Of a stretch of DNA of 64,000 bases, positions 18,464-27,319 are shown in pieces (within the stretch, counting starts at the first letter, position 1; the number at the start of each line of letters is the position of its first letter). Position numbers and translations under genes: made by a program. The notes under the pieces were generated by a model. The model saw only the letters and a program-made list of their open reading frames with translations. It had not been told where the DNA came from and did no database searches. Origin of the DNA: Methylobacterium sp. DB0501 (GTDB taxonomy: Bacteria > Pseudomonadota > Alphaproteobacteria > Rhizobiales > Beijerinckiaceae); NCBI RefSeq assembly GCF_011043735.1, contig NZ_JAAKGV010000001.1, positions 1 to 64,000 on the forward strand, in the 5' to 3' direction.

Positions 18464-19069
18464 ATGGGTCGATGGTCCTGGCTGGTCGCCGTGGTGGCGG
18501 CCCTGTGCGTGGCGGCCTGCAACACCGTGGCCCCCAACCGTCTCTCGCTCGCCGACACGGCGCAGCTGCGCTTCACCGGGATCGAGGTCCGGACGGCGGG
18601 CGCGGCCGTGAACTGGACCGATGCAGAGGACGCGTATCTCAAGAGCCGCAACCTGTCGCTGACCGACCCGGCCCTGCTGCAGACGCCGGAGGCAGCGGCC
18701 TTTATCCGCTGCATGGCGGGGCAGCGCCTCAAGGCGGCGCTGGAGCGGGCGCTGGCCTCCCGGCCCGAGGGCGCGCGTCCGGTCCGCCTCGTCGTCACGC
18801 TGCTCGCAGCCGACATCCCCTCGGCGGTGCGCCGCGTCATCGCCGGCGGCTCGCCGACGATCCGCGCCAACATCGAGATCGTCGACGCCCGCACCGGCGC
18901 GGTCCTGTCCGCCTATTCGGGCGACCAGGGCATGCAGGCCGCCGGGCAGGGCGTGCTCGGCGTGGTCCTCGACGGGGCGCTGACGGCCGGCGGCTACGAC
19001 GACCTGTACGACCGGGCCGCCAACGACTTCGCGCGGCGCTTCAAGCGGTGGCTGACGGCCGGGGCCTGA
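18464..19069 (+). CDS. Putative lipoprotein, unknown function
   Basis: A 201-aa protein with a lipoprotein signal peptide: a hydrophobic stretch followed by VAAC, making Cys19 the lipidation site. The body has VRLVVTLLAADIPSAVRR, GGSPTIRANIEIVDARTG and a C-terminal NDFARRFKRWL helix. This layout recalls periplasmic lipoproteins with a mixed alpha/beta domain, but I cannot name a family. ATG 18464 was chosen because the signal peptide begins there. It is followed by a long inverted repeat at 19112-19160. Confidence 0.72.
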   Translation: MGRWSWLVAVVAALCVAACNTVAPNRLSLADTAQLRFTGIEVRTAGAAVNWTDAEDAYLKSRNLSLTDPALLQTPEAAAFIRCMAGQRLKAALERALASRPEGARPVRLVVTLLAADIPSAVRRVIAGGSPTIRANIEIVDARTGAVLSAYSGDQGMQAAGQGVLGVVLDGALTAGGYDDLYDRAANDFARRFKRWLTAGA

Positions 19070-19111
19070 CCGCCCCGAACGAAGCGGGCTTGCGCAGGCA
19101 GGCCACACGGC

Positions 19112-19160
19112 ACACGACACGGCAGGTCGCGAGGGCACAGAGCAACCTGCCGTGTCGTGT
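19112..19160. terminator. Strong inverted repeat between convergent genes
   Basis: ACACGACACGGCAGGT (19112-19127) is the perfect reverse complement of 19145-19160, with a 17-base loop. It lies between the convergent lipoprotein gene and mutY, so it could end transcription in both directions. Neither side has a T tract. It could equally be a dispersed repeat. Confidence 0.5.
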
Positions 19161-19250
19161 ACTTTGGCGTTGCGATCGGACGCCGCTCCAAGCCTTCGAT
19201 TGTGCCGCGGTTTTTTCGACGACCCGGTATCCACTTCGCCGAGAAATGCT

Positions 19251-20483
19251 TCAGCTTCCCTTCGGCCGTCCCCGTGCCTTGACCACGGGAGCGGCCGAGG
19301 CCGGCCGTCGCGACAGCACCTTCGGCACCGGAGCCCGCCGCGGCGGCGGCTCGGGCTCGGGGAGCGTCGCGAGGTCGGGCGCCGGCGGGGGCGCCGGGAC
19401 GGGCGGCGGCGCCGCCAGCTTCTGCTCCAGGGCGTGGGCCAGCACCTTCTTCATCGCGCCGGGCAGGGGCTCGGAGTCGAGGCCGGCGCGGGGGGTGAAG
19501 CGCATCCCCTCGGGGGCCGGCGTGCCGGCGGCGACCCGGGCGAGGAAGACCGTCAGTTCGAGCGGGAAATGCGTGAAGACGTGGCGCACGATCCCGGGCA
19601 GCCGCTTCCAGCGCGCGTCGAGGGGCGCGTCGAGGAGCGCCTGGGCCGGGTCGTAGTCGGCCCGCCACTCGCTCGTCGGCGGCTCGGCCATGGAGCCCAG
19701 CAGCCCCTCCGGCGGCCGCGTGCGCAGGAGAACGGCGTCGTCGCCGGCGCGCAGCACCACGAAGGCGGCGCCGCGGCGCAGCTGCCCGGCGACCTTCCTC
19801 ACCTTGCGCGGGAAGGTCTCCTGCAAGCCCTCGGCCCGGGCGCGGCAGGGCTGCATCCAGGGGCAGAGCGCGCAGGCCGGCCGCTTCGGGGTGCAGAGCG
19901 TGGCGCCGAGATCCATCACGGCTTGCGCGAAGTCGCCGGGGCGTTTCGCCGGCACCAGGTCTTCCGCGAGGCGGCGGATCTCGGGGCGCGACGCGGGAAT
20001 CGGCGTCTCGATCGCGTAGAGGCGCGACACTACGCGCTCGACATTGCCGTCCACCGCCGCCGCCGGCCGGTCGAAGGCGATCGCCGCGACGGCGCCGGCC
20101 GTGTAGGCGCCGATCCCCGGGAGCTTCCTCAGGCCCTCGACCGTGTCGGGGAAGCGGCCGGCCTGCGCCACCGCCTTCGCGCAAGCGTGCAGGTTGCGGG
20201 CGCGGGAATAGTAGCCCAAGCCCGCCCAGGCCCCCATCACGGCCTCTTCCGGCGCCGCCGCCAGGGCCTCGACGGTCGGGAAGCGCTCCAGGAAACGGGC
20301 GAAGTAAGGCTTCACCGCAGCGACGGTGGTCTGCTGCAGCATGATCTCGGACAGCCAGACCCGGTACGGGTCGGGCGCGACGCCGGGCAGCGCGCGCCAG
20401 GGCAGCGCGCGGCGGTGGCGGTCGTACCAGACCAGGAGGTCGGCGGGATCCGGCCTTGAGTGCGACGCGGCGGGCGCTACCAT
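19251..20483 (-). CDS. mutY: A/G-specific adenine DNA glycosylase MutY with AT-hook-like tail
   Basis: A 410-aa base-excision repair enzyme that removes adenine opposite 8-oxoguanine. The HhH-GPD domain has catalytic Glu46 (LSEIMLQQTT), the helix-hairpin-helix LPGIGAYTAGAV (121-132) and Asp145 (AVDGNVERV). A [4Fe-4S] cluster is formed by Cys197, Cys204, Cys207 and Cys213, the canonical C-x6-C-x2-C-x5-C spacing. The C-terminal NUDIX-like domain that reads 8-oxoG follows (RGAAFVVLRAG). The last 50 residues are Pro/Ala-rich and end in RGRPKG (404-409), an AT-hook-like motif not standard in MutY. Confidence 0.95.
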   Translation of the reverse strand: MVAPAASHSRPDPADLLVWYDRHRRALPWRALPGVAPDPYRVWLSEIMLQQTTVAAVKPYFARFLERFPTVEALAAAPEEAVMGAWAGLGYYSRARNLHACAKAVAQAGRFPDTVEGLRKLPGIGAYTAGAVAAIAFDRPAAAVDGNVERVVSRLYAIETPIPASRPEIRRLAEDLVPAKRPGDFAQAVMDLGATLCTPKRPACALCPWMQPCRARAEGLQETFPRKVRKVAGQLRRGAAFVVLRAGDDAVLLRTRPPEGLLGSMAEPPTSEWRADYDPAQALLDAPLDARWKRLPGIVRHVFTHFPLELTVFLARVAAGTPAPEGMRFTPRAGLDSEPLPGAMKKVLAHALEQKLAAPPPVPAPPPAPDLATLPEPEPPPRRAPVPKVLSRRPASAAPVVKARGRPKGS

Positions 20484-20663
20484 GCGGCTCGCCTTAGCCG
20501 GTTTTCCGCCGCGGCGGGAGCGGGATTTCGGGGTGGTGCACCGTCATGCCCCTCCGGGACCATGCTGGTCTTCGCGCCCCGGAGGGTTAAGGATTCCCTC
20601 ACGCGAAGCCCCTATCTGTCGGGCTTCACGCCGGACACGGCGACTCACCAGGACGGACGGGCG

Positions 20664-21149
20664 ATGGCGCGGCCCAAACCCTTGAGCGAGCTGATCGAGC
20701 GGTCCCTCGGCCCCGTCTTCGCGGCGCAGGGCTTCGCCTCGACCGACATCCTGGCCTCCTGGGCCGAGATCGTCGGCGAGCGCCTGGCCCGGGCCTGCCA
20801 GCCGGAGAAGCTCGAATGGCCGCGCCGCCGCGGCAGCACGCGCGAGCGGCCGGAGCCCGGCACCCTGACGGTCCGGGTCGAGGGCGCCTTCGCCCTCGAA
20901 CTCCAGCACCTGGTGCCGCTGGTGATCGAGCGCATCAACCGCCATTACGGCTGGGCCTGCGTCGGCAAGATCCGGATGCGCCAGGACCGGGTCGCCCAGG
21001 CGCAGCGCCGGAAGGTCGCCCCCCCGCCCCTCGACCCGGTGCGTCGCGGCGAGGTCGCGCTCGCGGTGTCGAGCGTGAGCGAGGCGGCGCTCCGCGACGC
21101 CCTCGACCGCCTCGGCCTCGCGGTCCTGGGCGCGCAGCGCTCGCGCTGA
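20664..21149 (+). CDS. DUF721 (DciA-like) domain protein
   Basis: A 161-aa protein of the DUF721 family. The conserved part is at residues 1-100: KPLSELIERSLGPVFAAQGF, ILASWAEIVGERLARACQPEKL, and LTVRVEGAFALELQHLVPLV with the INRHYG motif. Family members include DciA, which helps load the replicative helicase; this longer alphaproteobacterial form has not been tested as far as I know. ATG 20664 begins at the conserved region. It is divergent from mutY and lies upstream of a DsbA-like gene and smc. Confidence 0.82.
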   Translation: MARPKPLSELIERSLGPVFAAQGFASTDILASWAEIVGERLARACQPEKLEWPRRRGSTRERPEPGTLTVRVEGAFALELQHLVPLVIERINRHYGWACVGKIRMRQDRVAQAQRRKVAPPPLDPVRRGEVALAVSSVSEAALRDALDRLGLAVLGAQRSR

Positions 21150-21477
21150 CGAGCGTGTCCGTCGGGCCCAGAGGGCCCGAGGCAAGCCCGAAACCCGCGA
21201 GCCTTCGGATCGTGGCAAGCCCGACCGGGCGCCGGCGCTCATGCGCCGGACGCCGTCGCGGCATGCAACGGCCACCCCGAGATCCGCGAGCCTCCGGAGC
21301 GCGGCAAGCCCGACCGGGCGCCGGCGCCCATGCGCCGGACGCTGTCGCGGCACGCGACGGCACAAAGGAAGTTGATACGCCGGCGGCTTGCCACGAGGCG
21401 GCCGGGATTCTACCGCAGTCCGATCGCGGACCCTCCCGCAACCGCTCACGAAGACGCCTGCCATGAGGACGCCTGCC
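21150..21477. other. Gap with an 89-bp tandem duplication
   Basis: This 328-bp gap carries two diverged copies (about 85-90% alike by eye) of an 89-bp unit: 21187-21275 and 21276-21364. Both contain CGGCAAGCCCGACCGGGCGC or its close variant and a CATGCGCCGGACG block. A second, shorter duplication, GACGCCTGCCATG, is repeated 15 bp apart at 21453-21480 and supplies two possible starts for the next gene. I see no coding gene. Confidence 0.7.
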
Positions 21478-22122
21478 ATGCTCACCCGTCGCGAGGCCCT
21501 GACACTCACCGGCTCGGCCCTCGGCGCGGCCCTGCTCGCGCCGGCCCTGCCGTTCCGCGCTCTCGCCCAAGGGCCGGTGGTGGACGGTCTGATGCAGCCC
21601 GGCCCCCTCGGCGACATCTGGCTCGGGCCCGACAACGCCCGCTGCACCATCATCGAGTACGCCTCGATGACCTGCTCGCACTGCGCCGCCTTCCACAAGA
21701 CCACCTGGCCGGCGCTCAAGGAGCGCTGGATCGATACCGGCAAGGTGCGCTTCACCCTGCGCGAATTCCCCCTCGACCCGCTCGCCACCGCAGCCTTCAT
21801 GCTCGCTCGCGCCGACAACGGCGCACGCTACTACCCGATCACCGACATGCTGTTCGACCAGCAGGCGAACTGGGCCTTCGTCCCGAAACCCCTCGACGCC
21901 CTCGAGCAGATGATGCGCCAGGCCGGCTTCTCGAAGGAGAAGTTCGAGGCGACCCTGAAGGACCAGAAGCTCTACGACGCGGTCAACGCCGTGAAGGAGA
22001 AGGCCATGACCACCTTCAAGGTCAACGCCACGCCGACCTTCTTCATCAACGGCCAGAAGTACCAGGGCGAGATGACGATCGAGGGCATGGAGAAGGTGAT
22101 CAAGCCGATCGTGGGGGCGTAG
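21478..22122 (+). CDS. DsbA family thiol oxidoreductase, Tat-type signal
   Basis: A 214-aa thioredoxin-fold protein with the active-site CSHC (Cys66-Cys69) and the cis-Pro loop NATPTFFINGQK near residue 185. The N-terminus (TRREALTLTGSALGAALL) has twin arginines and a hydrophobic core, consistent with Tat export and a periplasmic disulfide-handling role (DsbA or DsbG-like). I chose ATG 21478 because AGGA sits 9 bp upstream. ATG 21463, produced by the small duplication, is an alternative. The neighbours DUF721 and smc on the same strand match a common alphaproteobacterial order. Confidence 0.88.
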   Translation: MLTRREALTLTGSALGAALLAPALPFRALAQGPVVDGLMQPGPLGDIWLGPDNARCTIIEYASMTCSHCAAFHKTTWPALKERWIDTGKVRFTLREFPLDPLATAAFMLARADNGARYYPITDMLFDQQANWAFVPKPLDALEQMMRQAGFSKEKFEATLKDQKLYDAVNAVKEKAMTTFKVNATPTFFINGQKYQGEMTIEGMEKVIKPIVGA

Positions 22123-22216
22123 TTTTCACGAAGATCCACTCGATTCCGCTTCGCGTAAAAAGTGAAGCACCTCCCCTCACCCCGGCGATCCCGGGCTTGC
22201 GCGGTATCGCTGCAAG

Positions 22217-22306
22217 TTGTGGGGAGGGGTGAGGGGGTGGGGGTGGTGCAGGAGGCACCGTCTCGCTTTACGCGGCACCACCCCGACCCCTGACCCCTCC
22301 CCACAA
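22217..22306. repeat. Long GC-rich inverted repeat between dsbA-like gene and smc
   Basis: TTGTGGGGAGGGGT (22217-22230) is the exact reverse complement of ACCCCTCCCCACAA (22293-22306). The inner arms also pair imperfectly (GGGGTGGTGC with GCACCACCCC). This has the look of a REP-like dispersed element. It ends 39 bp before the smc start and would form a large hairpin in a dsbA-smc transcript. Confidence 0.7.
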
Positions 22307-22345
22307 GGGGGAGGGGAAGGCAGACCCCGCGCACCGCGCCGCCCC

Positions 22346-25300
22346 ATGAAATTCACGCGCCTGCGCATCGTCGGCTTCAAGACTTTCGTCGAGCCGAGCG
22401 AATTCCTGATCGAGCCCGGGCTGACCGGGGTGATCGGGCCGAACGGCTGCGGCAAGTCGAACCTCGTCGAGGCCCTGCGCTGGGTGATGGGGGAGAGCTC
22501 GCACAAGAGCATGCGGGCCTCCGGCATGGACGATGTGATCTTCTCGGGCTCCGGCGGGCGGGCCGGGCGCAGCCACGCCGAGGTGACGCTGGCGCTCGAC
22601 AACAGCGCCCGCACGGCGCCCGCCGCCTTCAACGCCGCCGACGCGCTGGAGGTGTCGCGCCGCATCGACCGGGGCGCCGGCTCGACCTACCGGGTCAACG
22701 GCCGCGAGGTCCGGGCCCGCGACGTCCAGCTGATGTTCGCCGACGCGGCGACCGGCGCCCGCTCCCCCGCCATGGTGCGCCAGGGCCAGGTGGCGGAGCT
22801 GATCGCGGCCAAGCCCCAGGCGCGCCGCCGCATCCTGGAGGATGCCGCGGGCATCGGCGGCCTGCATGCCCGTCGGCACGAGGCCGAATTGCGCCTGCGC
22901 GCGGCGGAGGACAACCTCGCCCGCGTCGAGGACGTGCTGACGGCGATCACCGCCGGCGTCGATTCCCTGCGACGCCAGGCCCGCTCGGCCCAGCGCTACC
23001 GGGCGATCGCCGCCGAGATCCGCCGGCACGAGGCGCTGCTGCTCCTGATCGGCCATAGCGAGGCCCGCCGCGAGGCCGCGGCGGCGCAAAGCGCGCTGGC
23101 CCAGGCCCTCGACCGGCTGGCCGCCGCGCAAGCCGAGCAGGTGGACTCCGCGACTGCGCAAGGGTTGGCCGCCGCCGCCCTGCCGCGGCTGCGCGAAGCG
23201 GAGGCCAGTGCTGCGGAGGAGTTGCAGCGCCTGACCCTGGCGGCGGCGCAGCTCGAGGCGCAGGAGCGCCGCAGCGCCGAGCGCCTGCGCGACCTCGGCC
23301 GCCGGATCGTCGACCTGCGCCGCGACCTCGCCCGCGAGACCGCCTCCCGGGACGACGCCCGCACCACTCTGGAGCGCCTCGACGGCGAGGCGGCGGCCCT
23401 GTCCGGGACCGATGACGGCGCGGCGGCGCGGCTGGAGGCCGACGCGCGGGCCGACGCGGCCGATGCCCGCCTCGCTCACGCCGAGGCGGCGTTGTCCGCC
23501 GCGCAGGGCGCCCAGGCCGAGCACGCGGCGCGCCGCAGCGCCCTGATCCGCGCGGCCGCCGACGAGCGCGCCCGGGCCGCGCGGCTGTCCGCCGAGCAGG
23601 CCCGCCTCGCCCGCGAGGCGAGCGCCGCCGGCGAGGCCGGGTCTGAGCGGCTCTCTGCCCTGCGCGAGGCCTACGACGAGGCCAGGGAGACCGCCGAGGG
23701 CGCCGAGGAGGCGGCGGCGGCGGCCCGCGACGCCGTGGCGGAGGCCCGCGACGCCGAGGCGCGGGGCCGGCCGGTCCTGGCGGCGGCGGAGCGCGAGGCG
23801 GCGCGGCTCGACACCGAGGCCCGCACCCTCGCCCGCCTGGTGGCCCCCGTCGCCGAGGCCCGCTTCCCGCCGGTCCTCGACGCGGTGGCCGTCACGCCAG
23901 GCTACGAGGCCGCCCTGGCGGCGGCCCTCGGCGACGACCTCGAGGCCGCGACCGACCCGACGGCCCCGACCCACTGGGCGCTCACCCCCGATCCCGGCAC
24001 CGATCCGGCGCTGCCGGACGGGGCACGGCCGCTCGCCGATCTGGTCACCGGCCCGCCGGCGCTGGCCCGCCGCCTGCGCCAGGTCGGAGTCGTCGATGCC
24101 GGGCTGGTGGCGCCGGAGCAGGCGGCCACCGTGCGCAGCCGGTTGCATCCCGGCCAGCGCCTCGTCACGAAGCGCGGCGACCTCATCCGCTGGGACGGCC
24201 TCAACGCCGCCGCGGAGGCGCCGCGGCCGGCGGCGCGGCGGCTGTCCGAGCGCAACCGGCTCGACACGCTGCACGAGGCGGCGGCCCTCGCCCGGGAGCA
24301 GGCCGAGACCGCGCGGGAGACCCACGACGCCCTCCAGACCAGGGCCCAGGATGCGGCGGCGGCGGAGCTGCGCGCCGTCGAGGGCGCCCGCCTCGCCCGG
24401 CGCAACCTCGACGGCGCCCGTGAGATCCTGACCCACGCCGAGCGCCGGGAGGCCGAGGTCGCCGCCCGCCGGGCGGCCCTGTCCGAGGCACAGAATCGCA
24501 TCGCCGCCGATGCCGAGGAGGCGGCGGCCCGGGCCGAGGCGGCGGAGGAGGCCCTGGCCGCCCTCGACGAGCCCGAGGACCTGAGCGCCCGCCTCGACGC
24601 CGCCCGCCGCGAGGCCGAGGGGCACAGGCTCGCCGCCGCCGAGGCCCGGGCCGCGCGCCTGGCGCTGACCCGCGCCGCCGAGGAGGCCGCCGCCCGCAGC
24701 AGCGCGCTCGCCGCCGACCGGGCGCGCTGGCAGGAGCGGGCCGAGCGGGCGGACGCGATCCTCGACGAACTGGAGGACCGGCTGGCGGCGGCCGAGGAGG
24801 AGCAGGCGGAACTCGCCGAGGCGCCCGAGACCTTCGCCGAGGAGCATCGCCGGCTGAAAGCCGTGACCGAGGCGGCGGGCCTCGCCCGCGCCAAGGCCGG
24901 CGGGCGCCTGGCAGCCGGCGAGACGGCACTCGCCGAGGCCGAGGCGCGGGCGCGCCAGGCCCTCGACGCCTTCGCGAATGCCCGCGAGACCCGCGCGGCG
25001 GCGGCGGCCGCCCACGAGGCCCTGGAACGGCGCCTCGCGGAGGTCGTCCGGGCCATCGCCGACAGCCTCGAGACGACGCCGGAGGGCCTCTACGGCCTCG
25101 CCGGCGCGGCGCCCGGCGATCCCCTGCCGGAGGCCGGGGCGATCGAGGCGAAGGCCGCGGCGCTCAGGGCCGACCGCGACCGGCTCGGCGCGGTGAACCT
25201 GCGGGCCGAGGAGGAGCTGCGCGAGACGGAAGGACGGCGCGACGAGCTGGGGCGCGAGCGCGACGAGCTGATCGAGGCGATCCGGCGCCTGCGCGGCGCG

Positions 25301-25810
25301 ATCCAGAGCCTCAACCGCGAGGGACGCGAGCGGCTGCTGGCCGCCTTCACGGCGGTGAACGGGCATTTCGAGCGGCTGTTCACCACCCTGTTCGGCGGCG
25401 GCACCGCCGAGCTGACCCTGGTCGATTCGGACGATCCCCTGGAAGCGGGCCTCGACATCCTGGCCCGGCCGCCGGGCAAGAAGCCGCAGACGATGACGCT
25501 GCTCTCGGGCGGCGAGCAGGCCCTGACGGCGACCGCCCTGATCTTCGCGGTATTCCTCACCAACCCGTCGCCGGTCTGCGTCCTCGACGAGGTCGACGCG
25601 CCCCTCGACGACGCCAACGTCGAGCGCTACTGCGATCTCCTGACGGCGATGGCGCGGGACACCGATACCCGCTTCATCGTCATCACCCACAACCCGATCA
25701 CCATGGCCAGGATGGACCGGCTGTTCGGCGTGACCATGGCCGAGCGGGGGGTGTCGCAGCTCGTCTCGGTCGATCTCGCGACCGCCGAGCAACTGGCCGA
25801 GGCGGTTTGA
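22346..25810 (+). CDS. smc: Chromosome segregation protein SMC
   Basis: A 1154-aa SMC ATPase, the core of the bacterial condensin that organises and segregates the chromosome. Walker A GPNGCGKSN is at 31-39. Long Ala/Glu/Arg-rich coiled coils run about 170-500 and 640-950. The hinge lies about 500-640 (ARFPPVLDAVAV, YEAALAAALGDDLEAA). The C-terminal head has the signature LLSGGEQALTATALIFAVF and Walker B VCVLDEVDAPLDDANV. ATG 22346 (MKFTRLRIVGFKTF) is the canonical SMC start. An antisense open frame spanning nearly the whole gene is a GC-bias shadow. Confidence 0.95.
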   Translation: MKFTRLRIVGFKTFVEPSEFLIEPGLTGVIGPNGCGKSNLVEALRWVMGESSHKSMRASGMDDVIFSGSGGRAGRSHAEVTLALDNSARTAPAAFNAADALEVSRRIDRGAGSTYRVNGREVRARDVQLMFADAATGARSPAMVRQGQVAELIAAKPQARRRILEDAAGIGGLHARRHEAELRLRAAEDNLARVEDVLTAITAGVDSLRRQARSAQRYRAIAAEIRRHEALLLLIGHSEARREAAAAQSALAQALDRLAAAQAEQVDSATAQGLAAAALPRLREAEASAAEELQRLTLAAAQLEAQERRSAERLRDLGRRIVDLRRDLARETASRDDARTTLERLDGEAAALSGTDDGAAARLEADARADAADARLAHAEAALSAAQGAQAEHAARRSALIRAAADERARAARLSAEQARLAREASAAGEAGSERLSALREAYDEARETAEGAEEAAAAARDAVAEARDAEARGRPVLAAAEREAARLDTEARTLARLVAPVAEARFPPVLDAVAVTPGYEAALAAALGDDLEAATDPTAPTHWALTPDPGTDPALPDGARPLADLVTGPPALARRLRQVGVVDAGLVAPEQAATVRSRLHPGQRLVTKRGDLIRWDGLNAAAEAPRPAARRLSERNRLDTLHEAAALAREQAETARETHDALQTRAQDAAAAELRAVEGARLARRNLDGAREILTHAERREAEVAARRAALSEAQNRIAADAEEAAARAEAAEEALAALDEPEDLSARLDAARREAEGHRLAAAEARAARLALTRAAEEAAARSSALAADRARWQERAERADAILDELEDRLAAAEEEQAELAEAPETFAEEHRRLKAVTEAAGLARAKAGGRLAAGETALAEAEARARQALDAFANARETRAAAAAAHEALERRLAEVVRAIADSLETTPEGLYGLAGAAPGDPLPEAGAIEAKAAALRADRDRLGAVNLRAEEELRETEGRRDELGRERDELIEAIRRLRGAIQSLNREGRERLLAAFTAVNGHFERLFTTLFGGGTAELTLVDSDDPLEAGLDILARPPGKKPQTMTLLSGGEQALTATALIFAVFLTNPSPVCVLDEVDAPLDDANVERYCDLLTAMARDTDTRFIVITHNPITMARMDRLFGVTMAERGVSQLVSVDLATAEQLAEAV

Positions 25811-25968
25811 CGGCAGACCGGTGTGCAGCGCGAAATCCGCCGAAAGTCCAATGACTTACCATTGCTTCGGGGTGCCTTGACACCCAAGGTGGGCGAAACT
25901 ATGGTGCGCCCGCTCGACGGGGGTTAGCCGGACCGGATCTCCTCATCCTTCACGCGCGAGGTTTCGCC

Positions 25969-26346
25969 ATGAACGGCAACGACCCGCGGGGGAAGGACGG
26001 CACCGGTGAGGGCTCCTCCCCCGACGACGACCTCTCCGCGAGGCTCAAGCGTCTCGAGATGCAGATCGACCGGAAGCGCCCCGCGGCGTCTCCCGATCCT
26101 TCGTCGCGTCAACAGAGCGGCCAGCCTTCGTCCCTCGGCATCGCCATGCGGCTGTCCACGGAATTCGTGGCCGGCGTCCTGGCGGGCGGCCTTCTCGGCT
26201 GGGGCTGCGACCGTCTCCTGGGCACCAAGCCCTGGGGCCTGATCGTCCTGCTCGTCCTGGGCTTCGCGGCCGGAATTTACAACGTGATGCGCGTTTCCGG
26301 ATTTTTTCCGAGCGTGGACACGAAGAAAGGCCCGCCAGGGTCTTGA
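25969..26346 (+). CDS. atpI: ATP synthase protein I (AtpI)
   Basis: A 125-aa membrane protein, the non-stoichiometric assembly or ion-supply factor encoded at the head of atp operons. A charged cytosolic N-terminus (LSARLKRLEMQIDRKR) is followed by two transmembrane helices (about 63-80 and 88-107). These include GVLAGGLLGWGCDRLLGT, the AtpI hallmark, and GFAAGIYNVMRVSG. It lies 91 bp upstream of atpB on the same strand, as expected for an alphaproteobacterial F0 operon. Confidence 0.9.
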   Translation: MNGNDPRGKDGTGEGSSPDDDLSARLKRLEMQIDRKRPAASPDPSSRQQSGQPSSLGIAMRLSTEFVAGVLAGGLLGWGCDRLLGTKPWGLIVLLVLGFAAGIYNVMRVSGFFPSVDTKKGPPGS

Positions 26347-26437
26347 TCATCCGGTGGATGCCGTGCATCCGCCTGCACGGATTGGCAGCGCGGCGGGAGA
26401 AACCCGCGGCAGCGATACACGAGGGGGCGGGACCGGC

Positions 26438-27193
26438 ATGGCCGTCAAGATGGATCCGATCCACCAGTTCGAGCTGAAGCCGCTGGTTTCGTTCGGGCAT
26501 ATCGGCCACCAGAACATCGCCTTCACCCAGTCGGCGCTGTACATGTTCCTGGCCGTGGGGCTCATCGCGCTCCTGACGATCTGGGCCACGAAGAGCCGCG
26601 CGGTGGTGCCGGGCCGGGCGCAGTCCCTGGCCGAGGTGTTCTATGAGTTCATCGGCCAGACGGTGCACCAGTCGGCCGGCCACGGCAGCGAGCGCTTCGT
26701 GCCGCTGGTGTTCTCCCTGTTCATGTTCATCCTGCTGCTGAACCTGTTCGGGATGATCCCCTACGCCTTCGCGGTGACCAGCCACATCATCGTCACCTTC
26801 ATGCTGGCGCTGGTGGTGATCCTGACCGTGGTGATCTACGGCTTCATGGCCCACGGCACCCACTTCCTCGGCCTGTTCGTGCCCCCCGGCGTGCCCGGCT
26901 GGCTCAAGCCGCTGATCGTGGTGATCGAGGTCGTGTCGTTCATCTCGCGGCCGATCAGCCTCTCGGTCCGTCTCTTCGCCAACATGCTGGCGGGCCACAT
27001 CGCGCTGAAGATCTTCGCGGGCTTCGTCCCGGCCCTGCTCGCCGCCGGCGTCTGGGGCATCCTCTCGCCCCTGCCCCTCGCCCTCTCGGTCGCCGTCACG
27101 GCCCTCGAGATGCTGGTCGCGGTGCTGCAGGCCTACGTCTTCGCAACGCTGACCTCGATCTACCTCAGCGACGCCCTGCATCCGGGCCACTAA
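26438..27193 (+). CDS. atpB: F0F1 ATP synthase subunit a
   Basis: A 251-aa inner-membrane subunit that forms the proton half-channels against the c-ring. Five to six hydrophobic helices are visible. The essential arginine is in SLSVRLFANMLAGH (near residue 180), with the ISRPISLS lead-in and the C-terminal TALEMLVAVLQAYVFATLT helix. I chose ATG 26438 (MAVKMDPIHQFELKP), where homology begins, over an upstream in-frame ATG at 26354. It is followed by a hairpin and atpE. Confidence 0.95.
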   Translation: MAVKMDPIHQFELKPLVSFGHIGHQNIAFTQSALYMFLAVGLIALLTIWATKSRAVVPGRAQSLAEVFYEFIGQTVHQSAGHGSERFVPLVFSLFMFILLLNLFGMIPYAFAVTSHIIVTFMLALVVILTVVIYGFMAHGTHFLGLFVPPGVPGWLKPLIVVIEVVSFISRPISLSVRLFANMLAGHIALKIFAGFVPALLAAGVWGILSPLPLALSVAVTALEMLVAVLQAYVFATLTSIYLSDALHPGH

Positions 27194-27200
27194 GGGACCG

Positions 27201-27220
27201 GGGGCCTCGTCCGAGGCCCC
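27201..27220 (+). promoter_or_regulatory. Hairpin between atpB and atpE
   Basis: GGGGCCTCG (27201-27209) pairs with CGAGGCCCC (27212-27220), with no T tract after it. In many bacteria atpE is translated more than its neighbours, and hairpins in this gap can stabilise or process the mRNA. That role here is inference. Confidence 0.45.
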
Positions 27221-27319
27221 GCCCCCGCCCGCGATCAGCCAAAGAGCTTCCCACCCCGGTTCGCCGTGTCGCGGCCGGATATCCCCGCCAGACGACTAGA
27301 CGACCTTAGGAGCATCACG

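Noticed and set aside
22268..25792. A 1174-codon open frame antisense to smc
   Set aside because: It mirrors smc in a GC-rich codon pattern, has Gly/Arg-rich shadow composition and no recognisable domain or ribosome-binding site.
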